Source of the DNA: Stenotrophomonas tumulicola
Lineage (GTDB): Bacteria; Pseudomonadota; Gammaproteobacteria; Xanthomonadales; Xanthomonadaceae
Length of the DNA stretch: 64,000 bases
Assembly: GCF_014117215.1 (NCBI RefSeq)
Contig: NZ_JACGXS010000013.1
Location: 1-64,000, forward strand
Reading direction: 5' to 3'
The position numbers and the translations under genes were made by a program. Of the stretch, positions 39,447 through 48,781 are shown piece after piece; position 1 is the first letter of the stretch; every line of letters starts with the position of its first letter. The notes below the pieces were generated by a model. It was not told where the DNA came from and ran no database searches. It saw only the letters and a list, made by a program, of their open reading frames with translations.

Positions 39447-40358
39447 ATGAGTGCAATCCAGGCAGCCCCGGCACGCGACCGGCTGCGTATCGCCATCCAG
39501 AAGAACGGGCGGTTGGCCGAGCCGGCCCGCGCCCTGCTCAGCGCCTGTGGCCTGAGCTGGCGCGAGAGCCGCGACAAGCTGTTCTGCTACGGCGAATCGC
39601 TGCCGGTGGACCTGCTGCTGGTGCGCGACGATGACATCCCGGGGCTGATCGCCGATGGCGTCTGCGACCTGGGCATCGTCGGCCGCAACGAACTGGACGA
39701 GCAGGGTGCCGCACGCGTGCAGGCAGGCCTGGCGCCGGCGTTCCATGCGCTGCGCGGGCTGGGCTTCGGCCAGTGCCGCCTGATGCTGGCGGTGCCCGAC
39801 GAATGGGAGTGGCAGGGACCGGCGCAGCTGTCCGGTACCCGCATCGCCACCAGCTACCCGGCCATCCTGAAGGACTGGCTGGCCGCGCGCGCGATCGATG
39901 CGCAGGTGGTGGAACTGTCCGGTTCGGTGGAGATCGCCCCGCGCCTTGGCACTGCAGACCTCATCTGCGACCTGGTATCCAGCGGCGCCACGCTGCGTGC
40001 GAACCAGCTCAAGCCGGTGGAAACGCTGCTGGACAGCGAGGCGGTGCTGGCCGGTGCGGTGCGCAGCCCGGACGATGCGCGCGGCGCGCTGATGGCGATG
40101 CTGCTGCGCCGCCTGGATGGCGTGGTGCAGGTGCAGGACCGCAAGCTGCTGATGTTCCGCGCCGAGCAGGCCAACGTGCCCGCACTGGAGAAACTGCTGG
40201 CCGACGCCGAACCGCTGGTGCGGCTGCCGGCCGACGAGGGTGCGCTGCGGTTGCAGACGATGTGCCCGGGCCCGCTGACCTGGCAGCGGATGGAAGAGCT
40301 GGAGCGCGCCGGCGCCCAGCAGTTGATGGTCTTGAGCGTGGAGCGGTCGCTGGCATGA
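39447..40358 (+). CDS. hisG: ATP phosphoribosyltransferase (long form)
   Basis: HisG makes phosphoribosyl-ATP, the first committed step of histidine synthesis. This 303-residue protein is the long, hexameric form that needs no HisZ. It shows [33 protein letters not shown], the PRPP-site region [20 protein letters not shown], and the C-terminal regulatory ACT-like domain near [10 protein letters not shown], where histidine inhibits. ATG 39447 gives the conserved N terminus. Confidence 0.95.
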   Translation: MSAIQAAPARDRLRIAIQKNGRLAEPARALLSACGLSWRESRDKLFCYGESLPVDLLLVRDDDIPGLIADGVCDLGIVGRNELDEQGAARVQAGLAPAFHALRGLGFGQCRLMLAVPDEWEWQGPAQLSGTRIATSYPAILKDWLAARAIDAQVVELSGSVEIAPRLGTADLICDLVSSGATLRANQLKPVETLLDSEAVLAGAVRSPDDARGALMAMLLRRLDGVVQVQDRKLLMFRAEQANVPALEKLLADAEPLVRLPADEGALRLQTMCPGPLTWQRMEELERAGAQQLMVLSVERSLA

Positions 40359-41650
40359 ATCGTCTTACCTGGTCACAACTGGATGAACCGGCACGCAGCG
40401 AGGCGTTGCTGCGCCCGGTGCAGGCCGTCGCCGTACGGACGCGCGAAGCGGTGGCCACCCTGGTCGCGCAGGTGCGTGCGCAGGGCGATGCGGGCCTGCG
40501 CGAGATCACCGCGCGTTTCGACGGCGTGCAGCTGGACGATATCGAAGTGTCCGCCGCGGAATTCGAGGCAGCCGACAAAGCCGTCTCCGCCGAACTGCGC
40601 ACGGCCATGGAAGAGGCGGCTGCACGCATCACGCGCTTCCACGAGGCGGGCATGAGCCAGGGCTACGCGGTGGAAACCGCGCCGGGCGTGCAGTGCGAAC
40701 GGGTGATCCGCCCGATCGGCCGGGTGGGGCTGTATGTCCCGGCCGGCAGCGCGCCGTTGCCGTCCACTGCGTTGATGCTGGGTGTGCCGGCCGGGCTGGC
40801 CGGATGCCCTCAGGTGATCCTGTGCACTCCGCCACGTGCCGATGGCACGGCCGATCCCGCGGTGCTGGTGGCCGCGCGGCTGACTGGCGTGCAACGTGTC
40901 TTCAAGCTGGGCGGTGCACAGGCCATCGCGGCGATGGCATACGGCACGGCCAGCGTGCCGGCCTGCGACAAACTGTTCGGGCCGGGCAACAGCTTCGTCA
41001 CCGAAGCCAAGCAGCAGGTGGCGCAGGACGGCGTGGCGGCCATCGACATGCCGGCCGGACCGTCGGAGGTGCTGGTCATCGCCGATGCCGGTGCCAACCC
41101 CACCTTCGTTGCCGCCGACCTGCTGTCGCAGGCCGAACATGGCCCGGATTCGCAGGTGCTGCTGCTGACCGATGACCCGGCGCTGTTGCAGGCGGTCGAG
41201 GCCGAAGTGGAGCGCCAGGTCGCGCTGTTGCCGCGGCAGGCCATCGCCCGCCAGGCGCTGTCGGCTTCGCGCCTGATCCTGGTCGGCCGGCTGCAGGAGG
41301 CGTTCGACATCAGCAACCGCTATGCGCCCGAGCACCTGATCCTGGCACTGCGCGAGCCGCGTGCCTGGCTGGGCCAGGTGCAGGCCGCCGGCTCGGTCTT
41401 CCTGGGCGATTACACCCCCGAGGCACTGGGCGACTACTGCAGCGGGACCAACCACGTGCTGCCCACCGCAGGTGCGGCGCGTGCATGGAGCGGTGTCAGC
41501 GTATCCAGTTTCCAGAACACGATCAGCGTGCAGAGTGCCAGCGCCGAAGGCATCGCCGGCATCGGCGGCTGTGCGCGCGTGCTTGCCAGCGCCGAAGGCC
41601 TGGATGCGCACGAGCGCGCCGTGGCCGTGCGCATGGAGGCGGTGGCATGA
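40355..41650 (+). CDS. hisD: Histidinol dehydrogenase
   Basis: This 431-residue enzyme performs the last two oxidations, from histidinol to histidine. It carries [20 protein letters not shown], the cofactor-site block [31 protein letters not shown], and the zinc and catalytic region [12 protein letters not shown] plus [10 protein letters not shown]. The ATG overlaps the hisG stop by 4 bases, as all genes of this operon do with little variation. Confidence 0.96.
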   Translation: MNRLTWSQLDEPARSEALLRPVQAVAVRTREAVATLVAQVRAQGDAGLREITARFDGVQLDDIEVSAAEFEAADKAVSAELRTAMEEAAARITRFHEAGMSQGYAVETAPGVQCERVIRPIGRVGLYVPAGSAPLPSTALMLGVPAGLAGCPQVILCTPPRADGTADPAVLVAARLTGVQRVFKLGGAQAIAAMAYGTASVPACDKLFGPGNSFVTEAKQQVAQDGVAAIDMPAGPSEVLVIADAGANPTFVAADLLSQAEHGPDSQVLLLTDDPALLQAVEAEVERQVALLPRQAIARQALSASRLILVGRLQEAFDISNRYAPEHLILALREPRAWLGQVQAAGSVFLGDYTPEALGDYCSGTNHVLPTAGAARAWSGVSVSSFQNTISVQSASAEGIAGIGGCARVLASAEGLDAHERAVAVRMEAVA

Positions 41651-42744
41651 ACGACGCCAAGGTGCAGGACGTGCTGGAACTGCTGCGCCCGGACCTGCAG
41701 TCCTTCGCCGGCTACAGCTCCGCACGCAGCAGCGCGCAGCAGGGCGAGGTGTGGTTGAACGCGAATGAATCGGCATGGCCGAATCCGGCTGATGCGCGCG
41801 GCAGCAGCCGCCGCTATCCGGATCCGCAGCCGGCGGCGCTGGTGCAGGCGCTGGCCGCGCTGTACGGGGTATCGCCGGCGCAGGTGCTGGTTGGCCGCGG
41901 CAGCGACGAGGCCATCGACCTGCTGGTGCGCGCGTTCTGCCGGCCCGGCCAGGATGCGGTGCTGGCCACTCCGCCGGTGTTCGGCATGTATGCGGTGTGC
42001 GCGCGGCTGCAGGGTGCGCCGTTGCTGGAAGTGCCGCTGGTGGATGGCCCGAATGGGCTGCAGGCCGACATCGATGCGGTGATCGCCACCGCACGCGGGC
42101 AGGGCGCACGGCTGGTGTTCCTGTGCTCGCCGTCCAACCCGGCCGGCAGCGAAATCGCAACCAGCGACATCGTGCGTGCCGCACGGGCATTGGCCGGGCA
42201 GGCGCTGGTGGTGGTGGACGAGGCCTACATCGAATACAGCACGCAGGCGTCGGCCACCGCGCTGCTGGCCGACCATCCGAACCTGGCCGTGCTGCGCACG
42301 CTGTCCAAGGCGCATGCGCTGGCCGCCGCGCGCATCGGCAGCCTGCTGGCCGCGCCGCAGGTCATCGCTGCGCTGCGTCGTTGCCAGGCGCCGTATCCGG
42401 TGCCGCAGCCCTGCGCCGAACTGGCCCTGGCCGCATTGCAGCCGGCCGTGCTGGAACAGACCCGCGCGCGGATCGCCGAGGTGGCGGTTGAACGCGAGCG
42501 ACTGGCCGCACGGCTGCCGGACCTGCCAGGCGTGCGCCGTGTCTACCCGTCTGCGGGCAACTACCTGCTGGTACGTTTCGAGGATGCCCAAGCAGCATTC
42601 GATGCGCTGCTGGCGGCCGGGGTGGTGGTGCGCGACCAGCGCGCCGCGCCGCAGCTTGGCGACGCGCTGCGCATCAGCATCGGCAGCCCCACGGAAAACC
42701 AACGCGTGCTTGCCGCGCTTTCGGCCCGGAGGGCCGCCGCATGA
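41647..42744 (+). CDS. hisC: Histidinol-phosphate aminotransferase
   Basis: This 365-residue PLP aminotransferase makes histidinol phosphate from imidazole-acetol phosphate. It shows [12 protein letters not shown] at the N terminus, [41 protein letters not shown] and the PLP lysine in [16 protein letters not shown]. It overlaps hisD and hisB by 4 bases. Confidence 0.96.
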   Translation: MNDAKVQDVLELLRPDLQSFAGYSSARSSAQQGEVWLNANESAWPNPADARGSSRRYPDPQPAALVQALAALYGVSPAQVLVGRGSDEAIDLLVRAFCRPGQDAVLATPPVFGMYAVCARLQGAPLLEVPLVDGPNGLQADIDAVIATARGQGARLVFLCSPSNPAGSEIATSDIVRAARALAGQALVVVDEAYIEYSTQASATALLADHPNLAVLRTLSKAHALAAARIGSLLAAPQVIAALRRCQAPYPVPQPCAELALAALQPAVLEQTRARIAEVAVERERLAARLPDLPGVRRVYPSAGNYLLVRFEDAQAAFDALLAAGVVVRDQRAAPQLGDALRISIGSPTENQRVLAALSARRAAA

Positions 42745-43814
42745 CCCCCATTCTTTTCATCGACCGCGATGGCACCCTGATCGAGGAGCCGGCCGACCAC
42801 CAGATCGATGCGTACGAGAAACTGCGCTTCGTGCCGGAGGTGATTCCGGCCCTGATCAAGCTGCGCGACGCGGGCTGGCAGTTCGTGATCGTCAGCAACC
42901 AGGACGGGCTGGGCAGCGACGCCTACCCGCAGGCCGTCTTCGATGCGCCGCACGCGCTGATGATGCACGTCTTCGAAAGCCAGGGCATCGTGTTCCGTGA
43001 CGTGCTGGTCGACCGCAGCTGGCCGCATGAAAACCTGCCGACGCGCAAGCCCGGCATCGGCCTGGTGACGGCCTACCTGCAGGACCGCAGCATCGACTGG
43101 GCGCGTTCGGCGATGGTGGGCGACCGCGCTACCGACATCCAGTTCGCCGACAACCTCAATATCCGCGGCTTCCAGCTGCGCACCGAGGAGTTCGGCGGTG
43201 ACTGGGACTGGCCGGCCATCGCCCACGCGCTGGCCGATGCACCGCGCACGGCGGTGGTCCAGCGCAATACCAGGGAAACGCGCATCCGCGTCGAGCTGGA
43301 CCTGGACGCGGCAGCCGAGCCACGGATCCACACCGGGCTGCCCTTCTTCGACCACATGCTGGAGCAGATCGGCAAGCACGGCGGCATCTCGGTACGCATC
43401 CATGCCGAAGGCGACCTGCATATCGACGAACACCACACCATCGAAGACACCGGCCTGGCGCTGGGGCAGGCGCTGCGCGAAGCACTGGGCGACAAGCGTG
43501 GCATCGGCCGCTATGGCTTCACCCTGCCGATGGACGAAAGCCTGGCCAGTGCCGCGCTGGATTTCAGCGGCCGGCCGTATTTCGTGTTCGACGGCGAGTT
43601 CAAGCGCGAGCGCGTCGGCGACCTGCCGACCGAACTGGTGCCGCATTTCTTCCGTTCGCTGTGTGATGCCGCAGGCCTGAACCTCAACCTGCAGGTGCGC
43701 GGCGACAACGACCACCACAAGGTGGAAGCCTGCTTCAAGGCACTGGCCCGTGCGCTGCGTACTGCGGTTGCGCGGCAGGGCAACGAGCTGCCCAGCACCA
43801 AGGGGGCGCTGTGA
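42741..43814 (+). CDS. hisB: Bifunctional histidinol-phosphatase / imidazoleglycerol-phosphate dehydratase
   Basis: This 357-residue fusion is typical of gammaproteobacteria. The N-terminal HAD phosphatase (about 165 residues) has the DxD motif in [14 protein letters not shown]. The C-terminal dehydratase has [19 protein letters not shown], the metal ligands in [18 protein letters not shown], and [18 protein letters not shown]. The two halves serve two separate steps of the pathway. Confidence 0.96.
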   Translation: MTPILFIDRDGTLIEEPADHQIDAYEKLRFVPEVIPALIKLRDAGWQFVIVSNQDGLGSDAYPQAVFDAPHALMMHVFESQGIVFRDVLVDRSWPHENLPTRKPGIGLVTAYLQDRSIDWARSAMVGDRATDIQFADNLNIRGFQLRTEEFGGDWDWPAIAHALADAPRTAVVQRNTRETRIRVELDLDAAAEPRIHTGLPFFDHMLEQIGKHGGISVRIHAEGDLHIDEHHTIEDTGLALGQALREALGDKRGIGRYGFTLPMDESLASAALDFSGRPYFVFDGEFKRERVGDLPTELVPHFFRSLCDAAGLNLNLQVRGDNDHHKVEACFKALARALRTAVARQGNELPSTKGAL

Positions 43815-44413
43815 CCGACGTCGCCCTGATCGATGCCGGTGGTGCCAACCTGGGCTCGGTGCGTTTTGCGCTGGAGCGTTTGGGTGCGCAGGTAAGGCTG
43901 GTGCGCGATGCGGCCGGACTGGACGGTGCGACGCGGGTGATCCTGCCCGGCGTCGGCGCGGCGGTCCCGGCCATGCAGCGCCTGCACGCACAGGGGCTGT
44001 TCGAGCCACTGCGCCAGTTGCAGGTACCGTTGCTGGGCATCTGCCTGGGCATGCAGTTGTTGTTCGAACGTTCCGAAGAGGGCGGGGTGGAAGCGCTGGG
44101 CCTGGTACCCGGCACGGTGCGCAAGCTGGTGCCGGCCACCGGTATCCGGGTACCGCACATGGGCTGGAACCGGCTGTTGCCGTTGCATCCCTCGCCGCTG
44201 CTGAGGGGGCTGCCCGAGCGCGCCAGTGCGTACTTCGTGCACAGCTATGCCGCGCCATTGAATGCCCACACGGTGGCGGCCTGCGACCATGGCGGCCTGT
44301 TCAGTGCAGTGGTCGAACACGGCCGCTACTTCGGCGCCCAGTTCCATCCCGAGCGCTCCGGTGATACCGGTGCGTTGCTGTTGCGCAACTTCCTGCAGGA
44401 CACCGCCGCATGA
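43811..44413 (+). CDS. hisH: Imidazole glycerol phosphate synthase, glutaminase subunit
   Basis: This 200-residue class I amidotransferase supplies ammonia to HisF. The nucleophile Cys is in [13 protein letters not shown], and the His-Glu pair is in [14 protein letters not shown]. It starts at GTG 43811, overlapping the hisB stop. Confidence 0.95.
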   Translation: MTDVALIDAGGANLGSVRFALERLGAQVRLVRDAAGLDGATRVILPGVGAAVPAMQRLHAQGLFEPLRQLQVPLLGICLGMQLLFERSEEGGVEALGLVPGTVRKLVPATGIRVPHMGWNRLLPLHPSPLLRGLPERASAYFVHSYAAPLNAHTVAACDHGGLFSAVVEHGRYFGAQFHPERSGDTGALLLRNFLQDTAA

Positions 44414-45144
44414 GTTTCATCGTCTATCCCGCCCTAGACATCCGCGAGGGCCGCGTGGTGCGCCTGCGCCAGGGCGACTATGCCCAGGAAACCCGCTACG
44501 GCGATGATCCGCTGCCGCGCGCGCAGGCGTTTGCCGCGCAGGGTGCACGCTGGATGCACCTGGTCGACCTGGATGCGGCGCGGGCGGGCGGCTACACGCT
44601 GGCCCCGTTGCTGGCGCAGATCCGCGCGCAGGCCGGGTTGCAGGTGCAGACCGGCGGTGGGGTGCGCGGCCGCGATGACGTGGCGCGCATCCTTGATGCC
44701 GGCGCCAGCCGGGTGGTGGTCGGTTCGCTGGCGGTGCGCGAGCCCGGGGCGGTGATCGGCTGGCTGGCCGAGTTCGGTGCCGAACGCATCACCATCGCGC
44801 TGGACGCACGCCAGGACGAGGCGGGCCAGTGGCAGTTGCCCATCCACGGTTGGACCGAGGACGCAGGCGTCACCTTGGACGTGCTGGCGCAACGCTATGC
44901 GGCGGCCGGCATGCGCCACCTGCTGTGTACCGACATCGCCCGCGACGGCATGCTGGCCGGCCCCAACCTGGCGCTCTATCGCCACCTGGCCGCGTTGCTG
45001 CCCGGCGTGGCGATCCAGGCATCCGGCGGCATCCGCGACGTTGCCGACGTTGCCGCCGCCCGGGCTGCCGGCTGCAGCGGCGCGGTGCTGGGCAAGGCAC
45101 TGCTGGAGCAGCGCATGGACCTGGCCGGAGCACTGGCATGCTGA
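44410..45144 (+). CDS. hisA: ProFAR isomerase
   Basis: This 244-residue TIM barrel isomerises ProFAR to PRFAR. It has [20 protein letters not shown] with the catalytic Asp, [28 protein letters not shown] and a second Asp in [16 protein letters not shown]. The stop overlaps the hisF start. Confidence 0.95.
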   Translation: MSFIVYPALDIREGRVVRLRQGDYAQETRYGDDPLPRAQAFAAQGARWMHLVDLDAARAGGYTLAPLLAQIRAQAGLQVQTGGGVRGRDDVARILDAGASRVVVGSLAVREPGAVIGWLAEFGAERITIALDARQDEAGQWQLPIHGWTEDAGVTLDVLAQRYAAAGMRHLLCTDIARDGMLAGPNLALYRHLAALLPGVAIQASGGIRDVADVAAARAAGCSGAVLGKALLEQRMDLAGALAC

Positions 45145-45914
45145 GCCGCCGCATCATTCCCTGCCTGGACGTGCGCGATGGGCGCGTGGTCAAGGGCGTT
45201 CGCTTCCGCGACCACGTGGACATGGGCGACATCGCCGAGCTGGCGCTGCGCTACCGTGAACAGGGCGCGGACGAGCTGGTGTTCTATGACATCGGCGCCA
45301 GCCCGGACGGGCGCAGCGTGGACGTGGGCTGGATCGAACGCATCGCGCGGCTGATCGACATCCCGTTCTGCGTGGCCGGCGGCATCAGCGACGTGGAGAC
45401 CGCGCGGCGGGTGCTGCATGCCGGCGCGGACAAGATTTCGATCAACTCCCCGGCATTGGGCCGGCCGGAGCTGATTACCGAACTGGCCGATGCGTTCGGC
45501 GTGCAGTGCGTGGTGGTCGGCATCGATTCGGTGCGCGAGGCCGACGGCCAATGGCGCGTGCGCCGTTTCACCGGCGACCCGGCCAAGACCCAGGCGGTGG
45601 CACGGCGCACGCTGGACTGGGTGTGCGAGGTACAGCGCCGCGGTGCCGGTGAGATCGTGCTCAACTGCATGGACAGCGATGGCGTGCGCCGTGGCTATGA
45701 CGTGGAGCAGTTGCGGCATGCACGGGCCGCCTGCCAGGTGCCGCTGATTGCCTCTGGCGGTGCCGGCAGCCCTGAACACTTCGCGCAGGTCTTCGACCAG
45801 GCTGACGTGGACGGTGCGCTGGCGGCCAGCGTGTTCCACAGCGGGACCATCGCCATCCCGGAATTGAAGCGCTACCTGCGCGAACAACAGATCGAGGTGC
45901 GGGATGTCTATTGA
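45138..45914 (+). CDS. hisF: Imidazole glycerol phosphate synthase, cyclase subunit
   Basis: This 258-residue TIM barrel works with HisH to form IGP and AICAR. It starts [20 protein letters not shown] with the catalytic Asp11, and has [29 protein letters not shown], the second catalytic Asp in [14 protein letters not shown], and [16 protein letters not shown]. Confidence 0.96.
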   Translation: MLSRRIIPCLDVRDGRVVKGVRFRDHVDMGDIAELALRYREQGADELVFYDIGASPDGRSVDVGWIERIARLIDIPFCVAGGISDVETARRVLHAGADKISINSPALGRPELITELADAFGVQCVVVGIDSVREADGQWRVRRFTGDPAKTQAVARRTLDWVCEVQRRGAGEIVLNCMDSDGVRRGYDVEQLRHARAACQVPLIASGGAGSPEHFAQVFDQADVDGALAASVFHSGTIAIPELKRYLREQQIEVRDVY

Positions 45915-46524
45915 AGTGCTGCCCAGCCAGGCAGCGTTGGATACGCTGGACTGGACCAAGGGGGATGGCCTGCTGCCGGCCGTGGTGCAGGACGTGGACA
46001 GCCTGCAGGTGCTGATGCTGGGCTACGTCAATGCCGCCTCGCTGCAGGCGACGCTGGAGACCGGCCACATGACCTTCTTCAGCCGTGGCAGGCAGCGGCT
46101 GTGGACCAAGGGCGAACAGTCGGGCAACGTGCTGGCGGTGCAGTCGATCGCCGTGGATTGCGATGCCGACACGCTGCTGGTGCGGGCGCGCCCGGCGGGA
46201 CCGACCTGCCACACCGGCGCGGAAAGCTGCTTTCCGCAGGCCGCGAAGGATTTCATCGGCCAACTGGACCAACTGGTGGCCACGCGCGAGGCGCAGCGTC
46301 CAGCAGGCAGCTACACCACCTCGTTGTTCGAAGGCGGCATCCGCCGCATCGCGCAGAAGGTGGGCGAGGAGGGCGTGGAAACCGCGCTTGCGGCCGTTGC
46401 ACAGGGCGACGAGGAACTGCTGGGCGAAGCATCGGACCTGGTGTTCCACCTGCTGGTGCTGCTGCGCGCGCGCGGGTTGTCGCTGCAGGACGTGCGCACG
46501 CTGCTGGAATCGCGGCACCGGTGA
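45904..46524 (+). CDS. hisI: Phosphoribosyl-AMP cyclohydrolase / phosphoribosyl-ATP pyrophosphatase
   Basis: This 206-residue fusion (HisIE) covers steps two and three. The cyclohydrolase half has [20 protein letters not shown], the metal region [20 protein letters not shown] and the Cys in TGAESCFP. The pyrophosphatase half has [20 protein letters not shown] with its acidic metal ligands. It ends the operon; REPs follow within 20 bases. Confidence 0.95.
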   Translation: MSIEVLPSQAALDTLDWTKGDGLLPAVVQDVDSLQVLMLGYVNAASLQATLETGHMTFFSRGRQRLWTKGEQSGNVLAVQSIAVDCDADTLLVRARPAGPTCHTGAESCFPQAAKDFIGQLDQLVATREAQRPAGSYTTSLFEGGIRRIAQKVGEEGVETALAAVAQGDEELLGEASDLVFHLLVLLRARGLSLQDVRTLLESRHR

Positions 46525-46539
46525 TGTGCCGCGGGAACG

Positions 46540-46689
46540 GTAGCGCCGGGCCATGCCTGATGTGGAGTAGCGCCGGGCCATGCCCGATGTGGAGTAGCGC
46601 CGGGCCATGCCCGATGTGAAGTAGCGCCGGGCCATGCCCGGCGAGCGCAGCGGCAGAATTGAAATCCGCCAAGCACGGCTCGGCGCTAC
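46540..46689. repeat. 27-bp tandem array of half-REPs and a REP pair
   Basis: GTAG heads recur at 46540, 46567, 46594 and 46621, exactly 27 bases apart. The first three copies keep only the left arm, CGCCGGGCCATGCC, joined by GATGTGGA; the fourth has both arms. The cluster closes with a GCTCGGCGCTAC arm at 46689, just upstream of the phosphoesterase promoter region. Confidence 0.85.
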
Positions 46690-46721
46690 ACTATCGCGAC
46701 TTTTCCCGGGGAACCGTGTCG

Positions 46722-48317
46722 ATGAAATTGCCTGCCGCCTGGCTGTGTTGCCTGATGCTGACCAGCGTGCCTGCATGGGCCGCGCCGGTGACGATCAGCG
46801 GCAAGGTCTACCAGGAGCGCGATCGCAAGCCCGGCCGCGGCCCCACCGATCCCGGAATGGGCGGCGTGCAGGTGTCCAACGGCCGCACGATCACCCGTAC
46901 CAGCGCCGATGGCAGCTATCGGCTGCAGGTGGAGGAGGGCGACACGGTGTTCGTGATCAAGCCGGAGGGCTTCCAGATTCCCGCCGCCGCCGATGGATTG
47001 CCGGCCTTCTGGCGCCATTACGTTCCGCAAGGGTCGCCCGCGCTCAGGTATGCCGGCATCGCGCCGACCACCACGCCGGCCAACGCCTATGATTTCGCGC
47101 TGGCACCGGAACGCCGCGACAACCGCCGCGGTTTCCAGATGCTGCTGTTCACCGATCCGCAGACCGCGACACTGGGCGATATCGGCTATTACGACACGTC
47201 CATCGTGCGGCCGCTGGTGGGCAGGACCAAGGCACGGCTGGGCGTCACGCTGGGCGATATCGTCAACGATGACCTGGCGCTGTATCCGGCGATCAACAAG
47301 GTCACCACCCAACTGGGCGTGCCCTGGTTCCATGTGCCGGGCAACCATGACCTGGATTTCGACGCGGCCAGCGATGCCCATTCGCTGGACAGCTGGCGCG
47401 CGGTCTACGGGCCGGATACCTATGCGGTGGAAGAGGGGGGTGCCAGCTTCCTGTTCCTCGATGACGTGGTGTACGAGCCGACCGCCATGCCCAGGTACAT
47501 CGGTGGCCTGCGCGAGGACCAGTTCGCCTTCATCGAGCAGTACCTGAAGGGCCTGCGCCGTGATCGCCTGCTGGTGCTCGGCATGCATATCCCGCTGTTC
47601 GATGCGGCGCCGGGACGCGAGACCTTCCGCCGTGCCGACCGCGAACGGCTGTTCGCCCTGCTCAAGGATTTCCGCAACGTGCTGGTGCTGAGCGGCCACA
47701 GCCATGCCCAGCAGCATTACTACCATGCGGCGGCAGACGGCTGGCACGGTGACCAGCCGCTGCACGAATACAACGTGGGCGCCAACTGTGGCGCGTTCTG
47801 GTCCGGGGTGAAGGATGGCCGCGGCGTGCCGGACAGTACAATGAGCGATGGTACGCCGAAGGGCTATGCGCTGCTGGACGTGGCGGGCAACGGTACCTAC
47901 CGCCTTCAGTACCGCGTGGCCGGCGCGCCGGAAAGCGAGCAGATCGGCCTGCATGCCCCGAAGGTGCTGCGCCAGGGCGCGTACCCGGCATGGGGCGTGT
48001 TCGCCAATGTCTACATGGGCGAGGACGCGACCCGCGTGGAGTACCGCGTCGACGGCGCGGCCTGGCAGCCGATGAAGCAGGTGCGGCAGGCGGACCCGCG
48101 GCTGCTGGTGGAGAATGTCGCAGACGATATCGCCACCGAACTGCGTGGCTATGACCGTTCGCCGGAAGCCACCGCGTCGCCGCACCTGTGGCGTGGTGCA
48201 TTGCCGACCGACCTGGCCACGGGCGAGCACAAGGTGGAAGTGCGTGCGACCCAGCCGGACGGCGCGGTGTTCAACGCCAGCACGCGTTACACCCTGCAGG
48301 CCGCACAGCCCAGGTAA
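46722..48317 (+). CDS. Secreted calcineurin-like phosphoesterase
   Basis: This 531-residue protein has a signal peptide (KLPAAWLCCLMLTSVPAWAA). An N-terminal beta-sandwich of the MetallophosN type follows (VTISGKVYQERD, TSADGSYRLQVEEGD). The catalytic domain has the metal motifs FTDPQT, LGDIVNDD, VPGNHDLDF, LGMHIPLF and LSGHSHAQQH. A C-terminal beta-rich MetallophosC-like domain completes the family layout. The substrate is unknown; periplasmic phosphodiesters are likely. ATG 46722 fits the signal peptide; GTG 46716 is an alternative. Confidence 0.9.
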   Translation: MKLPAAWLCCLMLTSVPAWAAPVTISGKVYQERDRKPGRGPTDPGMGGVQVSNGRTITRTSADGSYRLQVEEGDTVFVIKPEGFQIPAAADGLPAFWRHYVPQGSPALRYAGIAPTTTPANAYDFALAPERRDNRRGFQMLLFTDPQTATLGDIGYYDTSIVRPLVGRTKARLGVTLGDIVNDDLALYPAINKVTTQLGVPWFHVPGNHDLDFDAASDAHSLDSWRAVYGPDTYAVEEGGASFLFLDDVVYEPTAMPRYIGGLREDQFAFIEQYLKGLRRDRLLVLGMHIPLFDAAPGRETFRRADRERLFALLKDFRNVLVLSGHSHAQQHYYHAAADGWHGDQPLHEYNVGANCGAFWSGVKDGRGVPDSTMSDGTPKGYALLDVAGNGTYRLQYRVAGAPESEQIGLHAPKVLRQGAYPAWGVFANVYMGEDATRVEYRVDGAAWQPMKQVRQADPRLLVENVADDIATELRGYDRSPEATASPHLWRGALPTDLATGEHKVEVRATQPDGAVFNASTRYTLQAAQPR

Positions 48318-48330
48318 CGACGGTCCCCGG

Positions 48331-48781
48331 TAGTGACGGGCCATGCCCGTCACCACGCAGCATCAGCCTTGGTAGTGACGGGCCATGCCCGTCACCCGCG
48401 CGCAGCGCGCAACAGCAGCGGGGCATGGCCCCGCTCTACCATGCCCACCGATCCCGGTAGTGACGGGCCATGCCCGTCACCCGCGCGCAGCGCGCAACAG
48501 CAGCGGGGCATGGCCCCGCTCTACCACGCCCCCCGAACCCGGTAGTGACGGGCCATGCCCGTCACCCGCGCGCAGCGCGCAACAGCGGCGGGGCATGGCC
48601 CCGCTCTACCATGCCCACCGAACCCGGTAGTGACGGGCCATGCCCGTCACCCACGCACGGCGCGCAACAGCAGCGGGGCATGGCCCCGCTCTACCGTGCC
48701 CACCGAACCCGGTAGTGACGGGCCATGCCCGTCACCCGCGCACAGCGCGCAACAACAGCGGGGCATGGCCCCGCTCTACCG
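48331..48781. repeat. 85-bp tandem REP array (five units) plus one flanking REP
   Basis: Units start at 48371, 48456, 48541, 48626 and 48711, each exactly 85 bases apart. Each has GTAGTGACGGGCCATGCCC, a CGCGCAGCGCGCAACAGC linker and the opposite-facing GGGGCATGGCCCCGCTCTAC, then a CACCGAACCC joiner. Differences between units are few. An extra single REP starts at 48331. The array fills the whole gap between the phosphoesterase and TonB-receptor gene ends; the open frames through it are artefacts of the repeat. Confidence 0.95.

Noticed and set aside
48331-48781. CRISPR array at the regular 85-bp repeat
   Set aside because: Units are contiguous REP pairs with no unique spacers, and there are no cas genes.
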